Position numbers and translations under genes: made by a program. From Combretum micranthum (Eukaryota > Streptophyta > Magnoliopsida > Myrtales > Combretaceae): 64,000 bases of DNA. The stretch is taken from contig JAMXBD010000818.1 of NCBI GenBank assembly GCA_024138025.1, forward strand, positions 419,001 through 483,000, in the 5' to 3' direction. This document shows, piece after piece, positions 1 to 11,439 of this stretch. The notes under the pieces were generated by a model, which was given only the letters and a program-made list of their open reading frames with translations, was not told the origin of the DNA and did no database searches. Every line of letters begins with the position of its first letter. The first letter of the stretch is position 1.

Positions 1-983
1 CCTACAAGCACATCATCCCAATGCCGTTAGAATGCAGCTCCTAACCACCAAACTCAACCAGAATGCAATTGGATGTGATCCTAGATGAGGACTTCATTAT
101 GGGGAATACCCATGAGAACGAGGAGAATGGGGAAATTGAAGGAGATTCGAAGAGGACCAAGATGAGAACCTAGAACCCAAGGAGACTCCATCAGCATCTC
201 TTTAGGAGGATAGTCCCTTGGCTCCCAGCCTGGTACCCCCTCGTAGGTTGAGCTAAGATGTCCCCATAGAGACACATGCCAGAAACGACCCTGTGATGAT
301 CTCTGACTCTGAAGAAGAAGGAAGAAGGAATCACCAGCACTGGAGGAATATCTATGAACCAAGTGAATTCTTGAGGAGTATATCCTGAACCCCCACCCCG
401 GCCGTAGCACTAGAAGGAGAAAAACTAAGGAGAGCAAAAAATGACTTATGACCCTACCTAAGGGAATGGAAACCCTCAGCAAGAAGACGGATGGCTATCT
501 CAAGCCGAAATCATATCAAGGTACAGAGGGAAGAGAATGACCGTGAGCCTATATCTACAAAAATTTGTCAAAAGACTCAAGGGTTCTACCAGTTGTAGTA
601 TGAATCCCACCCCATCTCCATAAAGAAGGAAGGTTCAAGGAAGGAAGTGAGGAAGGAATTAAGCTTCTCCCGATAAGTCTAATAGCCTTTTTCCTAAGAT
701 TAGCATTGGCATATCTTTATCTTTGTTGCAAAAAATATTCTAATTTTATGGTGTGCCTTTTGTAATTGTCATTTCCTATTTCTATGTGCTCTCTTTTGTT
801 GAGAATGGTTTCAACCTTCTCAAGTTATGTAAGGTTTATCACCCTCTTTTGATTAAGTAATGAAAGATTTCTTATGTTTAAACTTTAGTTTAATGATTTA
901 TGGATTTAATTACCTTTGAGAATTTTTCCTTCGTGTATTTTCAATTTTACCCCTCTATAAAGATTTAAAAGGTCTAAGCTTAC
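1..983 (+). other. Unassigned leader or older repeat upstream of gag
   Basis: No intact gene. A broken plus-strand reading frame can be followed around 280-400 (acidic stretch DSEEEGRR followed by HWRNIYEPSEF), then stops accumulate. From about 700 the sequence is AT-rich and non-coding up to the basic start of the chromovirus gag. It may be the untranslated leader of that element plus a piece of an older repeat. I do not recognise the acidic frame. The minus-strand frame at 81-482 has no recognisable domain and looks like a chance frame. Confidence 0.4.
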
Positions 984-2351
984 CATAAAGATAATTAATA
1001 GACGAAATAAGAGAGGTAGGAGGCGTAAACGTCGTGTATCCAACAACCCTCCAGCTGAGCAGAAAAATCAGCAAGCAAGCCAACAAGAGCCCCCACCAAA
1101 TCAACAAGCCGATCCTCTACCTAATCAATAAGGCAATGTTTGGGAAGCTATTAATCAATTAGCAGGATTAGTCGAAAACTTCATGTACATGCCGCCACCA
1201 GCTGCTAATGCACCTGAAGCGATAGTAGAAGCTTCAGCACCACCGGAAGCTCAATCCCAAATTGCTTCCTTGTCGGCTCCATTGCCACCTCGACGTTATC
1301 GAAGTTCTTTACTAGACTTCATCAAAAGTAATCGATACTTTGATGGGAATTTTGGAAAACCAGATGAAGCAAAATATTGGTTAGTGCAAGTAGAAAGATC
1401 CTTTGCTGCTTTCGAAGTACCTCATCACCTTCGCTTGGACTATGGCACTTATATGCTAAGGTACAATGCAAGAGTGTGGTGGGAGTCAAAGAGTAGAGAG
1501 TTGCTACCATATATGACTTGGGGAACCTTTAGAAGAGAATTTTTGGATAATTATTTTCCCAGAAGTATGAGAGTGTAGTATAGTGGAGACTTTCTTCGTA
1601 TATCCCAAAAAGGAAGAACGTTCGAACAATATGAGACCAAATTCAGTCGTTTACTCCAGTATGCACCAGATTCATTCAAACATAATGAATAGTTAAAAAG
1701 GCAAGTCTTTCTGAATGTCCTAGATGAGGATTTAAGAATGCGATTGTAAGAGTTGGATTTAAGGACCCTTTGTGAATTGATCGAAAGAGCTCGCATTATA
1801 GAAGGATCTAAGAAAAGGAATAATAAAGTGCCAAAGAAAAGAACCTTTGTGTTTGGAAAAAGGACTCAAGACAGTTATGGTCTTAGCTTTCAAAACAAAA
1901 AGTTTAAGTCATTCAACAGCTATAAAGGAAATGCTAGTGGCAAAAGGAAAACACCACAGGTTAAGATGTCATGCTGAAAGTGTAAAGAAGTGCATTACCT
2001 AAAGAGATGTCCCCTACTCCAGTACAAGTGTTGTTTTTGTGGAAACCCTAGCCACAAGATTAATGTTGCCTAAAGAAAGTTTCCACCGTTTGTTTGATAT
2101 GCAAACAAACTGGGCACTTTGCCAATGAATGCCCTCAGAGGAAGAATGCCCTAGCTAGACTGCTTGGTACAATTGGAGGAACCACTTCGACAAAAAGCGG
2201 GAATGAAGGAAACAATCCAAGTCGTTTCGGAGCAACTGTCCATGGAATGAGGATTTACAACTTAAAAGGGCAATGGGTGTGTGAGGAATTAGATGATGAA
2301 GGAGCTGAAGTAGCAGCCTTGGATGAAGATTGTGACTCGACTTTGGTCTAG
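984..2351 (+). pseudogene. Chromovirus gag with zinc knuckles, broken
   Basis: Gag is the structural capsid/nucleocapsid protein of the retrotransposon. A basic Arg-rich N-terminus (about 990-1040) leads to a Gln/Pro-rich stretch, then the retrotransposon gag core: FDGNFGKPDEAKYWL at about 1341-1385, ARVWWESK, and TWGTFRREFLDNYFP at about 1516-1560. Stops interrupt the core after SMRV (1576), after HNE (1690) and in MRL-stop-ELDL (1747). Three C-x2-C-x4-H-x4-C knuckles follow: the first has a stop replacing a residue (about 1972-2010), the second is incomplete (about 2029-2060), and the third (ICKQTGHFANEC, 2097-2132) is well kept but in another frame. No clear Met start remains at the basic N-terminus; the codon there reads ATA. 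Confidence 0.85.
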
Positions 2352-2493
2352 TGACAAGATTAGAATCAAAAACTCCTTTACGTGTATATTGCAAGTTCTT
2401 AAAGTTTCATACGTTCAATCCTTAACCTAAGGAGTGTAAGGCTCTATACAAGTAAGTAGTTTAGGTATACAAGATTTATGACTAGTATGAAAT

Positions 2494-2772
2494 TTGAGTG
2501 CAGTTTACATACATGTAGCTAGTCAAACAGCCTATGCTTTGTTCGACACCAGAGCTACACATTCCTTTATCACCGCTAGTTTGGCTAAACGAACTGGCTT
2601 ACCCATAGACACCATCGCTACCAGTTTTCAAGTTAAGACCGCTATTAGGAGCATTGTGTCAACTAAGGAGATGCTAAAGGATTGTTCCATGGAAATACAA
2701 GGATGTTATACTAAGTGTGACTTGATAATATTAGAAATGAGCGAATATGAAGTGATCTTAGGAATAAGTTAG
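2494..2772 (+). pseudogene. Retropepsin-like protease domain, active-site Gly lost
   Basis: The frame shows the aspartic protease signature as ALFDTRATHSFIT (about 2536-2574). The catalytic Asp is kept, but the Gly of the D-[ST]-G motif is Arg, which should disable the enzyme. A hydrophobic stretch ending EYEVILGIS matches the usual C-terminal flap of plant gypsy proteases, where a W-L-x-x family motif is expected next; here a TAG stop at 2770 replaces it. The domain would mature the Gag-Pol polyprotein. It lies in the same frame as gag and RT. Confidence 0.8.
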
Positions 2773-2889
2773 CTGACGTTCGTTAAAGCTATAGTGGACT
2801 ATAGATGAAAGGAATTGAATTTTAACAATCAAGACAGAAAAGAGGTAGTATTCAAAAGAGAATCTACAATAACGTTGAACTCATTTTAA

Positions 2890-3867
2890 TTGTTAACAAA
2901 TGATGAGGAGATGAACCTAAGTAGCATTGACATAGAGGAGAAAGAAGGAGAGAAACTTGAGTTGGAAACCATACCCATGATTAATGAATTCTCGAATGTA
3001 TTTCCTGATGGATTGCCACGTAAGAGGGAAATAAATTTTGAGATTGACCTAATGGTGAACACTAAGCCAATATCAAAGGCACCATACCTGATGGCACCAG
3101 TCGAGATGAAGGAGCTAAAAACTCAGTTACAAGACTTACTAGTCTAATGTTTCATTCGACCAAGTGTATCACCCTGGGAAGCACTGGTTTTGTTTGTGAA
3201 AAAGAAGGATGGTTCTATGTGTTTGTGCATTCATTATCGAGAACTCAATAAGGTTACTATCAAGAATAAGTATCCACTTCTAAGGATAGATGACCTTTTT
3301 GACCAACTTCAAGGAGCTAGTGTTTTCTCACGAATCGACTTACAATTAGGGTATCATTAGTTAAGGATCAAGCCAGAGGATGTACCCAAGACGGCTTTTC
3401 GAACTTGCTAAAGACATTATGAGTTTCTAGTAATGCCTTTCGGTTTAACCAATGCACCAGCAGCTTTTATGGATCTCATGAATCGAGTGTACAAACCCTT
3501 ATTGGATAAGTGTGTGATAGTTGTTATAGATGATATTCTGATCTACTCAAAGACACAAGAACAACATGAAGAGTACTTGAGAATGGCACTATAGACTTTA
3601 GGTGAACATAAGTTGTATACTAAGCTGTCTATGCATAACTTCTGGTTAAATAGAATATCTTTCCTAGGACATGTCATATCTGGAGAAGGAATATCGGTGG
3701 ATCCTGAGAAGATCAAAGCGGTAATGGAATGGAGACAACCTAAGACCATCATGAAAATAAGAAGTCTTCTTGAATTGGCTAGATATTATAAAAAGTTTGT
3801 GAAAAACTTTTCTACCATCGCCAAACCCCTAACACAACTAACTCAGAAGGATGAAAAGTTCGTTTAG
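2890..3867 (+). pseudogene. Ty3/gypsy reverse transcriptase, broken
   Basis: RNA-dependent DNA polymerase of the first chromovirus. Readable landmarks are INFEIDLMVNTKPISKAPY (about 3034-3090), [10 protein letters not shown] (about 3190-3220), [20 protein letters not shown] (about 3235-3294), [11 protein letters not shown] then a stop (about 3325-3360), [13 protein letters not shown] (about 3433-3471) and the catalytic box [10 protein letters not shown] (about 3520-3550). The two Asp of the box are present. Stops occur after DLLV (3146), in the GYH-stop-LRIK motif (3358), at 3409 and at 3592, and the frame ends in FV-stop (3865). Several fit Gln or Trp codons changed by one transition. The frame then continues into RNase H. 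Confidence 0.9.
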
Positions 3868-4310
3868 ACAAATAAAAGAGAGCAAGGTTTTCGAAACATA
3901 AGAAACGACTTGTTCCGCCCCAATCTTGGTGTTATCAAATCCCAGAAACCCTATACGGTACATAGTGATGCCTCTAGAAATGGCCTCGGATGTGTGTTGA
4001 TGCAAGATGGAAGGGTGATTGTGTTTGCCACATGAAAACTCAAGCCTCATGAGCAAAATTACCCCACCCATGACTTGGAGCTAGCCGCCGTTGTTTTTGC
4101 ACTTAAGTTATGGAGACATTACCTATATGGCCAAAGGTACGAAATCTGCATTGATCATAAAAGTCTTAAGTATTTATTCATGCAAAAGGAGTTGAATATG
4201 CGACAACGAGATGGTTAGAACTTATCAAGGATTATGACATTGGGATAAACTATTGCCCAGGAAGAGTAAACGCTGTCGCAGATGACCTAAGCAGGAAAAA
4301 TCACAAAGAA
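3868..4310 (+). pseudogene. Ty3/gypsy RNase H domain, frameshifted
   Basis: RNase H degrades the RNA strand during reverse transcription. HSDASRNGLGCVLMQDGR (about 3961-4014) carries the first catalytic Asp. [19 protein letters not shown] (about 4051-4107) carries the catalytic Glu and typical wording. [10 protein letters not shown] (about 4150-4180) carries a further Asp. A stop occurs in FAT-stop-KLKPH (4033). One base is missing near 4213, where a run that should read on into W-L-E-L shifts to the frame used by the integrase. The closing motif VNAVADDLSRK (about 4270-4302) has the expected Asp. Confidence 0.88.
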
Positions 4311-5700
4311 GTGGTTACTTTACTCACTGATAAGAAAGAGCTAGTAAGGGAATTTGAGAAGATGAGTATCGAATTCATAGGGCAAAGTGTGGAAGTGGAA
4401 ATCGTCAGCCTAGTTGTGGAACCAACCTTAGTAGAAAGAATCAAGGAAGCTCAACGTTACAATGAGGTGATTCAAAAGATTAAAGGAGAAGTACAGAAGG
4501 GAAAGTATATGGATTTCATAATAGATGATGATGATGTTATAAGAATGAAGGGGAGATTATGTATTCCAGATGGCGATGAGATGAGGAAAGAAATCATGAG
4601 AGAAGCACATCATTCAAGATATACAATGCACCCAGGGGGGAATAAGATGTATCAAGCTCTGAAAAGTCATTATTGGTGGAACGGTATAAAAAGAGACATA
4701 GCTGATTTTGTGATGAAGTGTCCAACATTCCAACAAGTAAAATTGGAGCACCAAAGACCAAGAGGACTCTTAAAACCCCTGCCAATACCTGAATGGAAAT
4801 GGGACCAAATTACGATGGACTTCATATGTAGACTACCAAGAACATCTGCCAGATAGGATGCCATTTGGGTTGTGGTAGACCGATTGACAAAGATGGCTCA
4901 TTTTCTTCCAATCAATATAACTTACTCCACGGATAAATTAGCCAAAATATGTATGAAGGAGATGGTACACTTGCATGGAGTGCCCACAAGAATCATATAT
5001 GATCGAGATCTAAGGTTTGTATCTAAGTTTTGGATAAGCTTACAAAAGTGTTTGGGAACAAAGTTGCATTTTAGCACTGCCTATCACCCCCAAATAGATG
5101 ATCAATAGGAAAGAACAATACAAACTCTAAAGGATATGTTGCTCGCTTATGTAATGGAGTTTAAGAGAAGTTGGGACGTACATCTACCGTTGGTGGAGTT
5201 TGCCTACAACAACAGTTACCACTTCGTAATTTAAATGCCACCATATGAAGCATTGTACGAAAGACAGTGTAGGTTGCCACTATTTTGTGACGATGTAGAA
5301 AAAGCTAAGCATCGGACCCGACTTAGGACAAGATGCGACCGACAAGATACGGATCATTCAACAAAGAATGAAGGAAGCACAAGATCGATAGAAAAGCTGG
5401 GCAGATATGAAACGATGTATTCTTGAGTTTAAGATTAGAGACCACGTATATTTGAAGGTGAATCCCATCAAGAGTATTCATAGAGTCCGGGCATAAGGAA
5501 AATTAAGCTTGCGATATGTTGGACCTTTCGAAGTACTTGAAAGAGTAAGAGATCTTGCCTATCGCCTAGCCTTACCTGCTAACTTGTCTGGAATCCACAA
5601 CATATTTCATGTTTCGGTTTTACAAAAGCATGTGCCAGATTCTAGCAGAATCACAGAGTTGGAACCGGTACAGTTAAAACAAACCTCACCTACGAAGAGC
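4311..5700 (+). pseudogene. Ty3/gypsy integrase, broken
   Basis: Integrase inserts the cDNA. A linker (about 4311-4580) precedes the HHCC zinc-binding region: HHSRYTMHPG (about 4609-4638), then a CPTFQQ site in which the second Cys is Phe. The core starts at WDQITMDFICRLPRTS (about 4801-4850, first Asp), resumes after a TAG at 4855 with IWVVVDRLTKMAHFLPI, and contains IIYDRDLRF (second Asp, about 4990-5018) and FSTAYHPQIDDQ-stop-ERTIQ (about 5072-5125, where the catalytic Glu of the DD35E region lies). After a frame change near 5400 the C-terminal GPFEVLERV and HNIFHVSVLQKHVPDS are readable at 5520-5645. Confidence 0.9.
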
Positions 5701-5850
5701 GCTCAATTCAAATCTTAGATCATAAGGTACAAAAGCTTTGAAACAAGGAGATCAAGTATGTAAAAGTTCTATAGAGAAATCACTCACATGAAGAGGCAAC
5801 TTGGTAAGCCGAAAATGATATACATCAGAAGTATCCAAGCTTGTTCAAAG
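5700..5850 (+). pseudogene. Chromodomain-like integrase tail
   Basis: After the integrase C-terminus the frame reads ILDHKVQKL, stop, NKEIKYVKVL, stop, RNHSHEEATW and ends in KYPSLF. This is the chromodomain-like tail that chromovirus integrases use to target heterochromatin. Aromatic and acidic positions (the Trp after EEAT, the final YPSLF) are kept, but stops break it at about 5741, 5770 and 5798. The short length fits the Tekay-type tail. Confidence 0.75.
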
Positions 5851-5892
5851 AATCAGGTATGAACTTCATGTTTTGAGGGGAAAAATTTCTTT

Positions 5893-5903
5893 AAGGGGTA
5901 GGT
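5893..5903 (+). promoter_or_regulatory. Polypurine tract before the 3' LTR
   Basis: The purine-rich AAGGGGTAGG ends directly before TGTAAAC, the first bases of the LTR. This is the position of the plus-strand primer in LTR retrotransposons. Confidence 0.75.
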
Positions 5904-6575
5904 TGTAAACCTTTGAAGTTTTACTATCGGTTAAGCTTAAACCCTAATTAGAAAGTCAACCGAAAACCTTAAACTCAACAAAACCCTGCTCAGATGCAAC
6001 CGTTTAAGTCCAGCAATCCCGTGATTGTAACCTTAAGTGAGTATGTAAGAGATTAGTATATAGAATAGTTCGTAATAATATAAGAGATCTTAAAAATATC
6101 AAATAAGCCAAACAATAACTCGTTTTGAACCTGGTCGGATACAATTTTCGAAAAACGTGACCTAGGGCTCGGAATAGTAAAAATATTTCGGATATACCTT
6201 TAAACTTGTAAAAATATAAGGTTTCCAAAAATATCAGTTTTAGAATTTTTCGATAACTAAAAATATCAGATATAGCCTTTATGCATATTTTTATTACTGT
6301 CGGTAATTTAATTATCTTATTTACTATTCATTTATTATCTACTATTCATCCACCTCTACTTTACCTTACAACCTATTCTTAATACCTATACACCTATTTT
6401 CTTATAATTTTTATTTCCAATACAATTTCACATCTCTCACATCACTTTTCATCAATAAAATTACATAAAAATAAATATTTCTCCTATCCCTCTTCTATAT
6501 TTGTGTCGGCCCCTCCCTCTTTCACACTCAAATTTTTTTAATTTTAATTAACACAAATTACCCTCCACTTTTTCC

Positions 6576-6583
6576 TATAAATA
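6576..6583 (+). promoter_or_regulatory. TATA box of the Tekay LTR (U3/R boundary)
   Basis: TATAAATA followed by a pyrimidine-rich leader (CCATCCCTTTCTTCC). The same box and leader type occur in the two sister LTRs (16854 and 34963), which supports a functional promoter in the ancestor. Confidence 0.7.
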
Positions 6584-7089
6584 CCATCCCTTTCTTCCAT
6601 TTCTTTCACACCTTTCTTACACTACTAAAACTCTCATAAATTCTCTCCAAAAGTTATCTCTATTTTTCTCTTCTTTCATAGGTAATAATTTAAGCTTTCT
6701 ATATGTCATTTGCTTAGTATGAACATGGTGTGTGTTTTCTAAACCCATGGAGGTTAGGAAAGTAACAAAATGTTCATACTTTGTTCTTGTTCATGAATCT
6801 ATTTTCCATTATGTTGTTTATATATATATCTAACTAAATATATCTATGTAGCTATATATATATATATATATGTTTTATAGCATATAAGCTCACTTGTTAT
6901 TGCAATTTATTTATATTCATTACAATTTATTTACCTCACTTGCAATTTATTTATTTTCATGTTATTTTTAAGACTACTCTTTCTATTCATAGACTTGTTC
7001 TCATCAAGTCAAAATAATTTTCTTTTTATTTTTTATTTTTTGAACTGGTCTATTCTTAGTCCCGGAAGTCTTGAAGAAGCTAAGGCTCC

Positions 7090-7090
<1 letters not shown>

Positions 7091-7131
<41 letters not shown>

Positions 7132-7138
7132 CTTTATT
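7091..7138. repeat. (ATT)n microsatellite
   Basis: About 16 uninterrupted ATT units inside the 3' LTR. They generate a poly-isoleucine frame that is not a gene. Confidence 0.95.
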
Positions 7139-9333
7139 GTCTTATCATGTGTTTTTTTTTTATTTTTTATAAACTGCATAATCATACTCATGTATGGCTA
7201 ATATGTTGTTGTCCAAATAAAAAGAGATCTTTTTAATGAAAGACTAAACTCTTAGAATTTTATCACTTAATAAATGTTTTTCACCAAGACTTCGGAGGAT
7301 GGTTCAAATAAATTCCTTTTTAAAATTTTATATAAGCTCATCATGAAATTTCAAACTATTGATAAAGAAGTTTCTTGAAAGTCTAAAGATACTTTCTTTT
7401 CAAATGACAGCATAGGAAATTTTGATATATAGATGATAACTTGATACTATTTTTACCAACTTTTTAAACTAAGAGCTAAACAAGTTTTCAAGGAAATCAA
7501 CTTACAAGTCTTAAGAAACCCACTTAGAAAAATGAAATTTGTCAACAACCCAAGAAAATAAATTTTTAAAGAAGAAACTCATTAAGTACTACCAAAGAAA
7601 ACTTTTGAAACTCTATTTTTCAATTCCTAGAAATAAAATTGATAGATAACTTAAAATGACCAAACCTTATTCCAACTCACTTTTGATAAACTAAAGGATA
7701 AAAATATAGAACACTAAATTTTGATCACCCAAGAATTTATTTCAACCACATGAAGAAAAGTTTAACAAATCCAATTTTTCAAAACCTAGGAAAGATTGTT
7801 TTTATTAAATGAGACAACACCTATAGCATCATACATAAATTATGAGTCTATTTATATGCCAAAGGAAATCTTTTCAACTATATATTTATATTTAAGTTTT
7901 GCTTAACAATCTTTGAGTGAAAAAAGGATTAGAAAATGTTGTTTTTCAAGAAGGGAATTTTCATGGTAGATCTGTACCTCTTTGCTCCAAGAATCAAATG
8001 ACCTTTTATAGTAAAAATAACCTTATAAATGAGTAGATCTTTTCGAGTAGGTAGAAAACAACATATAATATGTGAAATTTCGAGTTAAAATGAGCAAGTT
8101 ATGGCTATTTTAAGTTAAAATTTCCTCCAATCCGATTTTACTGCAATTTGAAGATAGACTTGGAATCTTTAAAATAAAAATTCTATGAAAGACTCATTTT
8201 GGGTATTTCATCTTGTTTAGGTGAAGGAGAAAGCGATATCACTCTTCGGATGACTATTTCGACTAGGAGCGATCGCCATTGAGTGAGTTAATCCTTTATT
8301 AATTACATTTCCTTGAATGTGCTTGTAAGTAGTGGCATTAGAGATTATGGAAAGATAAAGAAATAAATGTTGTGTTGATTGGATGCATGATTAAATGAAG
8401 TGGTTGTTAAATCAGAAGCTAAGTATATTGAAAGAAGGCTTGATGAATAATTTATGTTTTATTGCAATGGTATGATGAATATTGTTTGGTCACCATTAAC
8501 TTGAAATTAAAAATAATTGGATAAACCAATGTTAAAAATGATCCATGCATAGTATATTGTGAGTCACATTTATTTTTCATTACTATTCTTCGTGTGGGGA
8601 AACGAGGAATTATAGTGGTAGCTAGTAGTGGCCAAGAAGTCTACATGGGCAAGTAGGAGCCGATAAGTCTGCAAATATTGATGGTCAAATGGGTCGGTAA
8701 CCATCTAACCCCTGATATGGAGGGCGTAAAATCTATGCTACACATTATTTCCGAATAATCGTGTGTATTTTGATTACTCATGTAATTGTTGCATTCACAT
8801 ATGATTGTCTAAAATACTTGTATGTTTTATGGAAATGCATCGAAGAAGGGAGTTATCTCACTAAGCTATTTTTGCTTATACCCCTATAACTTTTTGTTAT
8901 TGTTTGATTACTTGTGGTTGGCATTAAGGAGCTCCTTTTATCAGGTACGAGCCAAAGTTACTAGGATTTTTTGGGAGAAGTTTACATATGTAGTTTTTGG
9001 GTGTAGACTTCTAAGAAAAATCTCTATAGTAGACTTTTGATATATTTTATGTATGTATAAGATGGCTTAGAATAGTAAGACTTCTAGTATGGGGGAATGC
9101 CCCAAAGAAGTTGTAAGAATTTTGAACTTAATGATTATTACATGTTTATCTTTATAAGTTATTGCATGTTTTTATTATCTGCTTAAACGTAATACCCTTT
9201 GAGTGTCCTAATATATTATAAGCATACCTTGCAAATAATGTCAAATCTCCTGTGTGACTAAAGTTGTCATTCATCAGCTTTAATATTATATACGACAAAC
9301 TGCCATGTTTAGGGTACCTTTCGGGACATGACA

Positions 9334-10650
9334 AACCTCGCTACAACGAATCAAGGAGGCTTAAAAACAAGATACATGGTATCAAAAGATTATTCAAAAC
9401 CTTACACAAGGGAAGTTTAAGGAGTTTCATGTGGATGAATGAGGTGTTCTAAGGATGAATAAAAGGTTAAGTGTGTCAAATGATGCAATCTTAAAGAAGG
9501 AGCTTATGCATGAGACACATTATTCAGGATATACCATGCATCCAAGTAAGACCAAGACTTACCAAGAGCTTAAAAGTGCCTATTGGTAGAATGGTATGAA
9601 AAATGATATAGTAGTTTTTGTTTCTCAATGCGAGATTTGTCAAGGAATAAAAGCTAAACATCAAAGGCTAAGTGGTTTGTTACAGCCCTTGCATATCCCT
9701 GGATGGAAGTGGAATCAAATATCAATGGACTTTATAAGTGCTCTACCAAGAACCAATGCTGGACATGATGGAATATGGGTAGTTGTTGACCGATTAACCA
9801 AGTCTGCACTTTTTCTACCTATCAATATGGCATTTTCTTTGGAGAAGTTGGCAAGTATATACCTCAAAGAGATTGTCAAATTGCATGCCAAGATTTGTCT
9901 CTAGGTTTTCGAAAAGTTTATACAGAGCCATGGGGACGCAGTTGAAGTTTAGCACTGCATATCACCCACAAACAGATAGACAAATAGAGAGAACAATACA
10001 GAGTTTGAAGGATATGTTAAGAGCATGTGTGCTAGAGTTTAAGGGAAATTGGGATAGACATCTGCCACTGAGAGTTTGCATATAACAATAGCTATCATTC
10101 TAGCATCAGCACGCCACCATATGAAGATCTTTATAGACGAAAATGCAGGTCACCTCTATTTTGGGACAACCTAGAGAGTGTCATTATTGGACTTGAGTTC
10201 ATACAAGCGATAGTGAATAAAGTGGTAGTGATTAAACAAAGAATAAAAGAGGCACAAAATCGACAAAAGAGTTGGGCTGACATAAAGTGAAGAGAGTTTG
10301 AGTTTGATGTAGGAGATCATGTGTATCTTAAGATCAAACCAATCAAAAGTTTGCATAGAGGACATTTGCAAGGGAAGCTAAGCCCAAGATATGTTAGACC
10401 TTTTGAAATTTTGGAAAGGGTTGGAAGTCTGGCATATAGATTGGCCCTTCCACCTGACCTTGCAAACATACACAATGTATTTCTTGTATTGATTTTACAA
10501 AAGTATGTGCCCAATCTTGAAAAAGTATTGGAATTGGAGTTGATCCTACTTAAGGAAAATTTAACATATGAAAACTAGCCAGTGCAGATTTTGATTTTAG
10601 AGGTACATGCATTAAGGAATAAAGAGATAAAATATGTTAAGGTGTAGTGG
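9334..10650 (+). pseudogene. Integrase remnant of a second Tekay-type chromovirus, interrupted by the first
   Basis: The frame opens immediately at the LTR edge (TSLQRIKEA then a stop, about 9335-9364), matching the linker PTLVERIKEAQ of the first element. HYSGYTMHPS (about 9519-9548) and CEICQG (about 9630-9647) form the HHCC region. QISMDFISALPRTNAGHDG (about 9717-9770) carries the first Asp. KLHA at 9879-9890 then jumps to PRFVSRFSKSL, so roughly a dozen residues including the second catalytic Asp are deleted and the frame shifts. FSTAYHPQTDRQIERT (about 9949-9995) keeps the Glu. The C-terminus (PFEILERV, IHNVF at about 10399-10485) and a trace of the chromodomain tail (RNKEIKYVKV, about 10615-10645) complete it. 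It is more intact than the first copy. Confidence 0.9.
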
Positions 10651-11400
10651 GATTAACGTACAAAGAAAGTTTTATCCCCAACTTATTGACACCTCATTTT
10701 TGCCCCTTTTAAAAATCATTAAAAGAATGAAAAATTCAAAAAATCATAAAAATTTAAAAAAAAAAAGAAAATACAATAAAATTGAAAATTATTAAAAATA
10801 CAAAAATATTAGCTAAGTTAAGAATTAACAAAAAGAATAAAAATTACAAAGTTAAATATATATATAAATTAAGAATAAAAAATTAAAAGATTAGAAAACC
10901 TCATAAAAATAAATTAGAGTTGTTTTATGTAATTTTTATTGCATGAAACAGGACTTATTATTGGTCTTATAATGTTTTGGGCTACATTTGAAAATTAATT
11001 TGGACCTCAGACTTGTGTCAATTTTGGCTATTTTTATTGAAATCATATTTGGCCTGTTTAGGATATTTTAAAACTGATTTCAATGGGCCTATTTATCAAA
11101 AGCCGAAGTGGCTTGGATGGTTAAAACTGATTTCAATGGGCCTCTTTATCAACAACGATTGAGTTAATCACTTACCTGCACCAAGGAGAACAACTTGTGC
11201 TATTGCACTATTGAAGGAGTTGATAGCAGCCTCAACTTTTGAGTCAAACCGCAATGTTCACATTGTCAATATTACTCTAGAAATTTCACAAGCCTTATAC
11301 ATACGATCTTTTATGATTTTCTCATGAAGGTTTCTTAGGTATGTCTCTCTAGCCAGTTAAATAAAGTGTTAATTTCAAACCATGACACTTCCTTATGAGA
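10651..11400. other. No gene; AT-rich spacer, possible LTR start
   Basis: Just after the second integrase remnant, the wording TTGACACCTCATTTTTGCCCC at 10683-10703 resembles the start of some plant gypsy LTRs, but I find no polypurine tract or partner. 10.73-10.92 kb is A-rich. A 24-base phrase (TTAAAACTGATTTCAATGGG and its continuation) is repeated at about 11068 and 11120, a local duplication of about 52 bases. Confidence 0.4.
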
Positions 11401-11439
11401 TTACAACATAGGCAGCAGGATGTGTGTTGATGATGGAGC

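Larger units (their letters stand above)
984..9333 (+). mobile_element. Tekay/Del-type chromovirus (Ty3/gypsy), internal region plus 3' LTR; 5' LTR outside the window
   Basis: The domain order gag, zinc knuckles, protease, RT, RNase H, integrase, chromodomain, polypurine tract, LTR is that of a plant chromovirus. The long LTR (3.43 kb) and integrase C-terminal wording such as PFEVLERV and IHNIFHVSVLQKHVPD fit the Tekay/Del clade. The reading frame changes at about 2.05-2.09 kb, before 2.49 kb, near 4.21 kb and near 5.4 kb, and in-frame stops are frequent, so it cannot make a polyprotein. Its right edge falls exactly inside the integrase frame of another element, which shows a nested insertion. 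If so, the five bases AACCT at 9334-9338 should recur just left of the missing 5' LTR. Confidence 0.9.
5904..9333 (+). repeat. Tekay-family 3' LTR, 3430 bp
   Basis: It starts TGTAAACC after the polypurine tract and ends TTTCGGGACATGACA, so it has TG...CA ends. It is the same family as the LTRs at 15720-24732 and 33769-38065. Shared blocks include a GGCAATCCCG- or AGCAATCCCG-type motif in the first 150 bases of this copy, a CTATAAATACC TATA box, a segment reading AAGTTATGGC, a block with AGTAGGAGCC, and a tail with GGCGGACTGCCA-type wording (here GACAAACTGCCA). It is about 0.9 kb shorter than the other two copies. It contains no coding sequence; short frames in it are chance. Confidence 0.92.

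Noticed and set aside
81..482. Minus-strand 133-residue frame as a gene
   Set aside because: Low-complexity hydrophobic start, no recognisable domain, and opposite to a broken acidic frame on the plus strand.
6959..7201. Hydrophobic frame as a membrane protein
   Set aside because: The isoleucine run comes from the (ATT)n microsatellite, inside an LTR.
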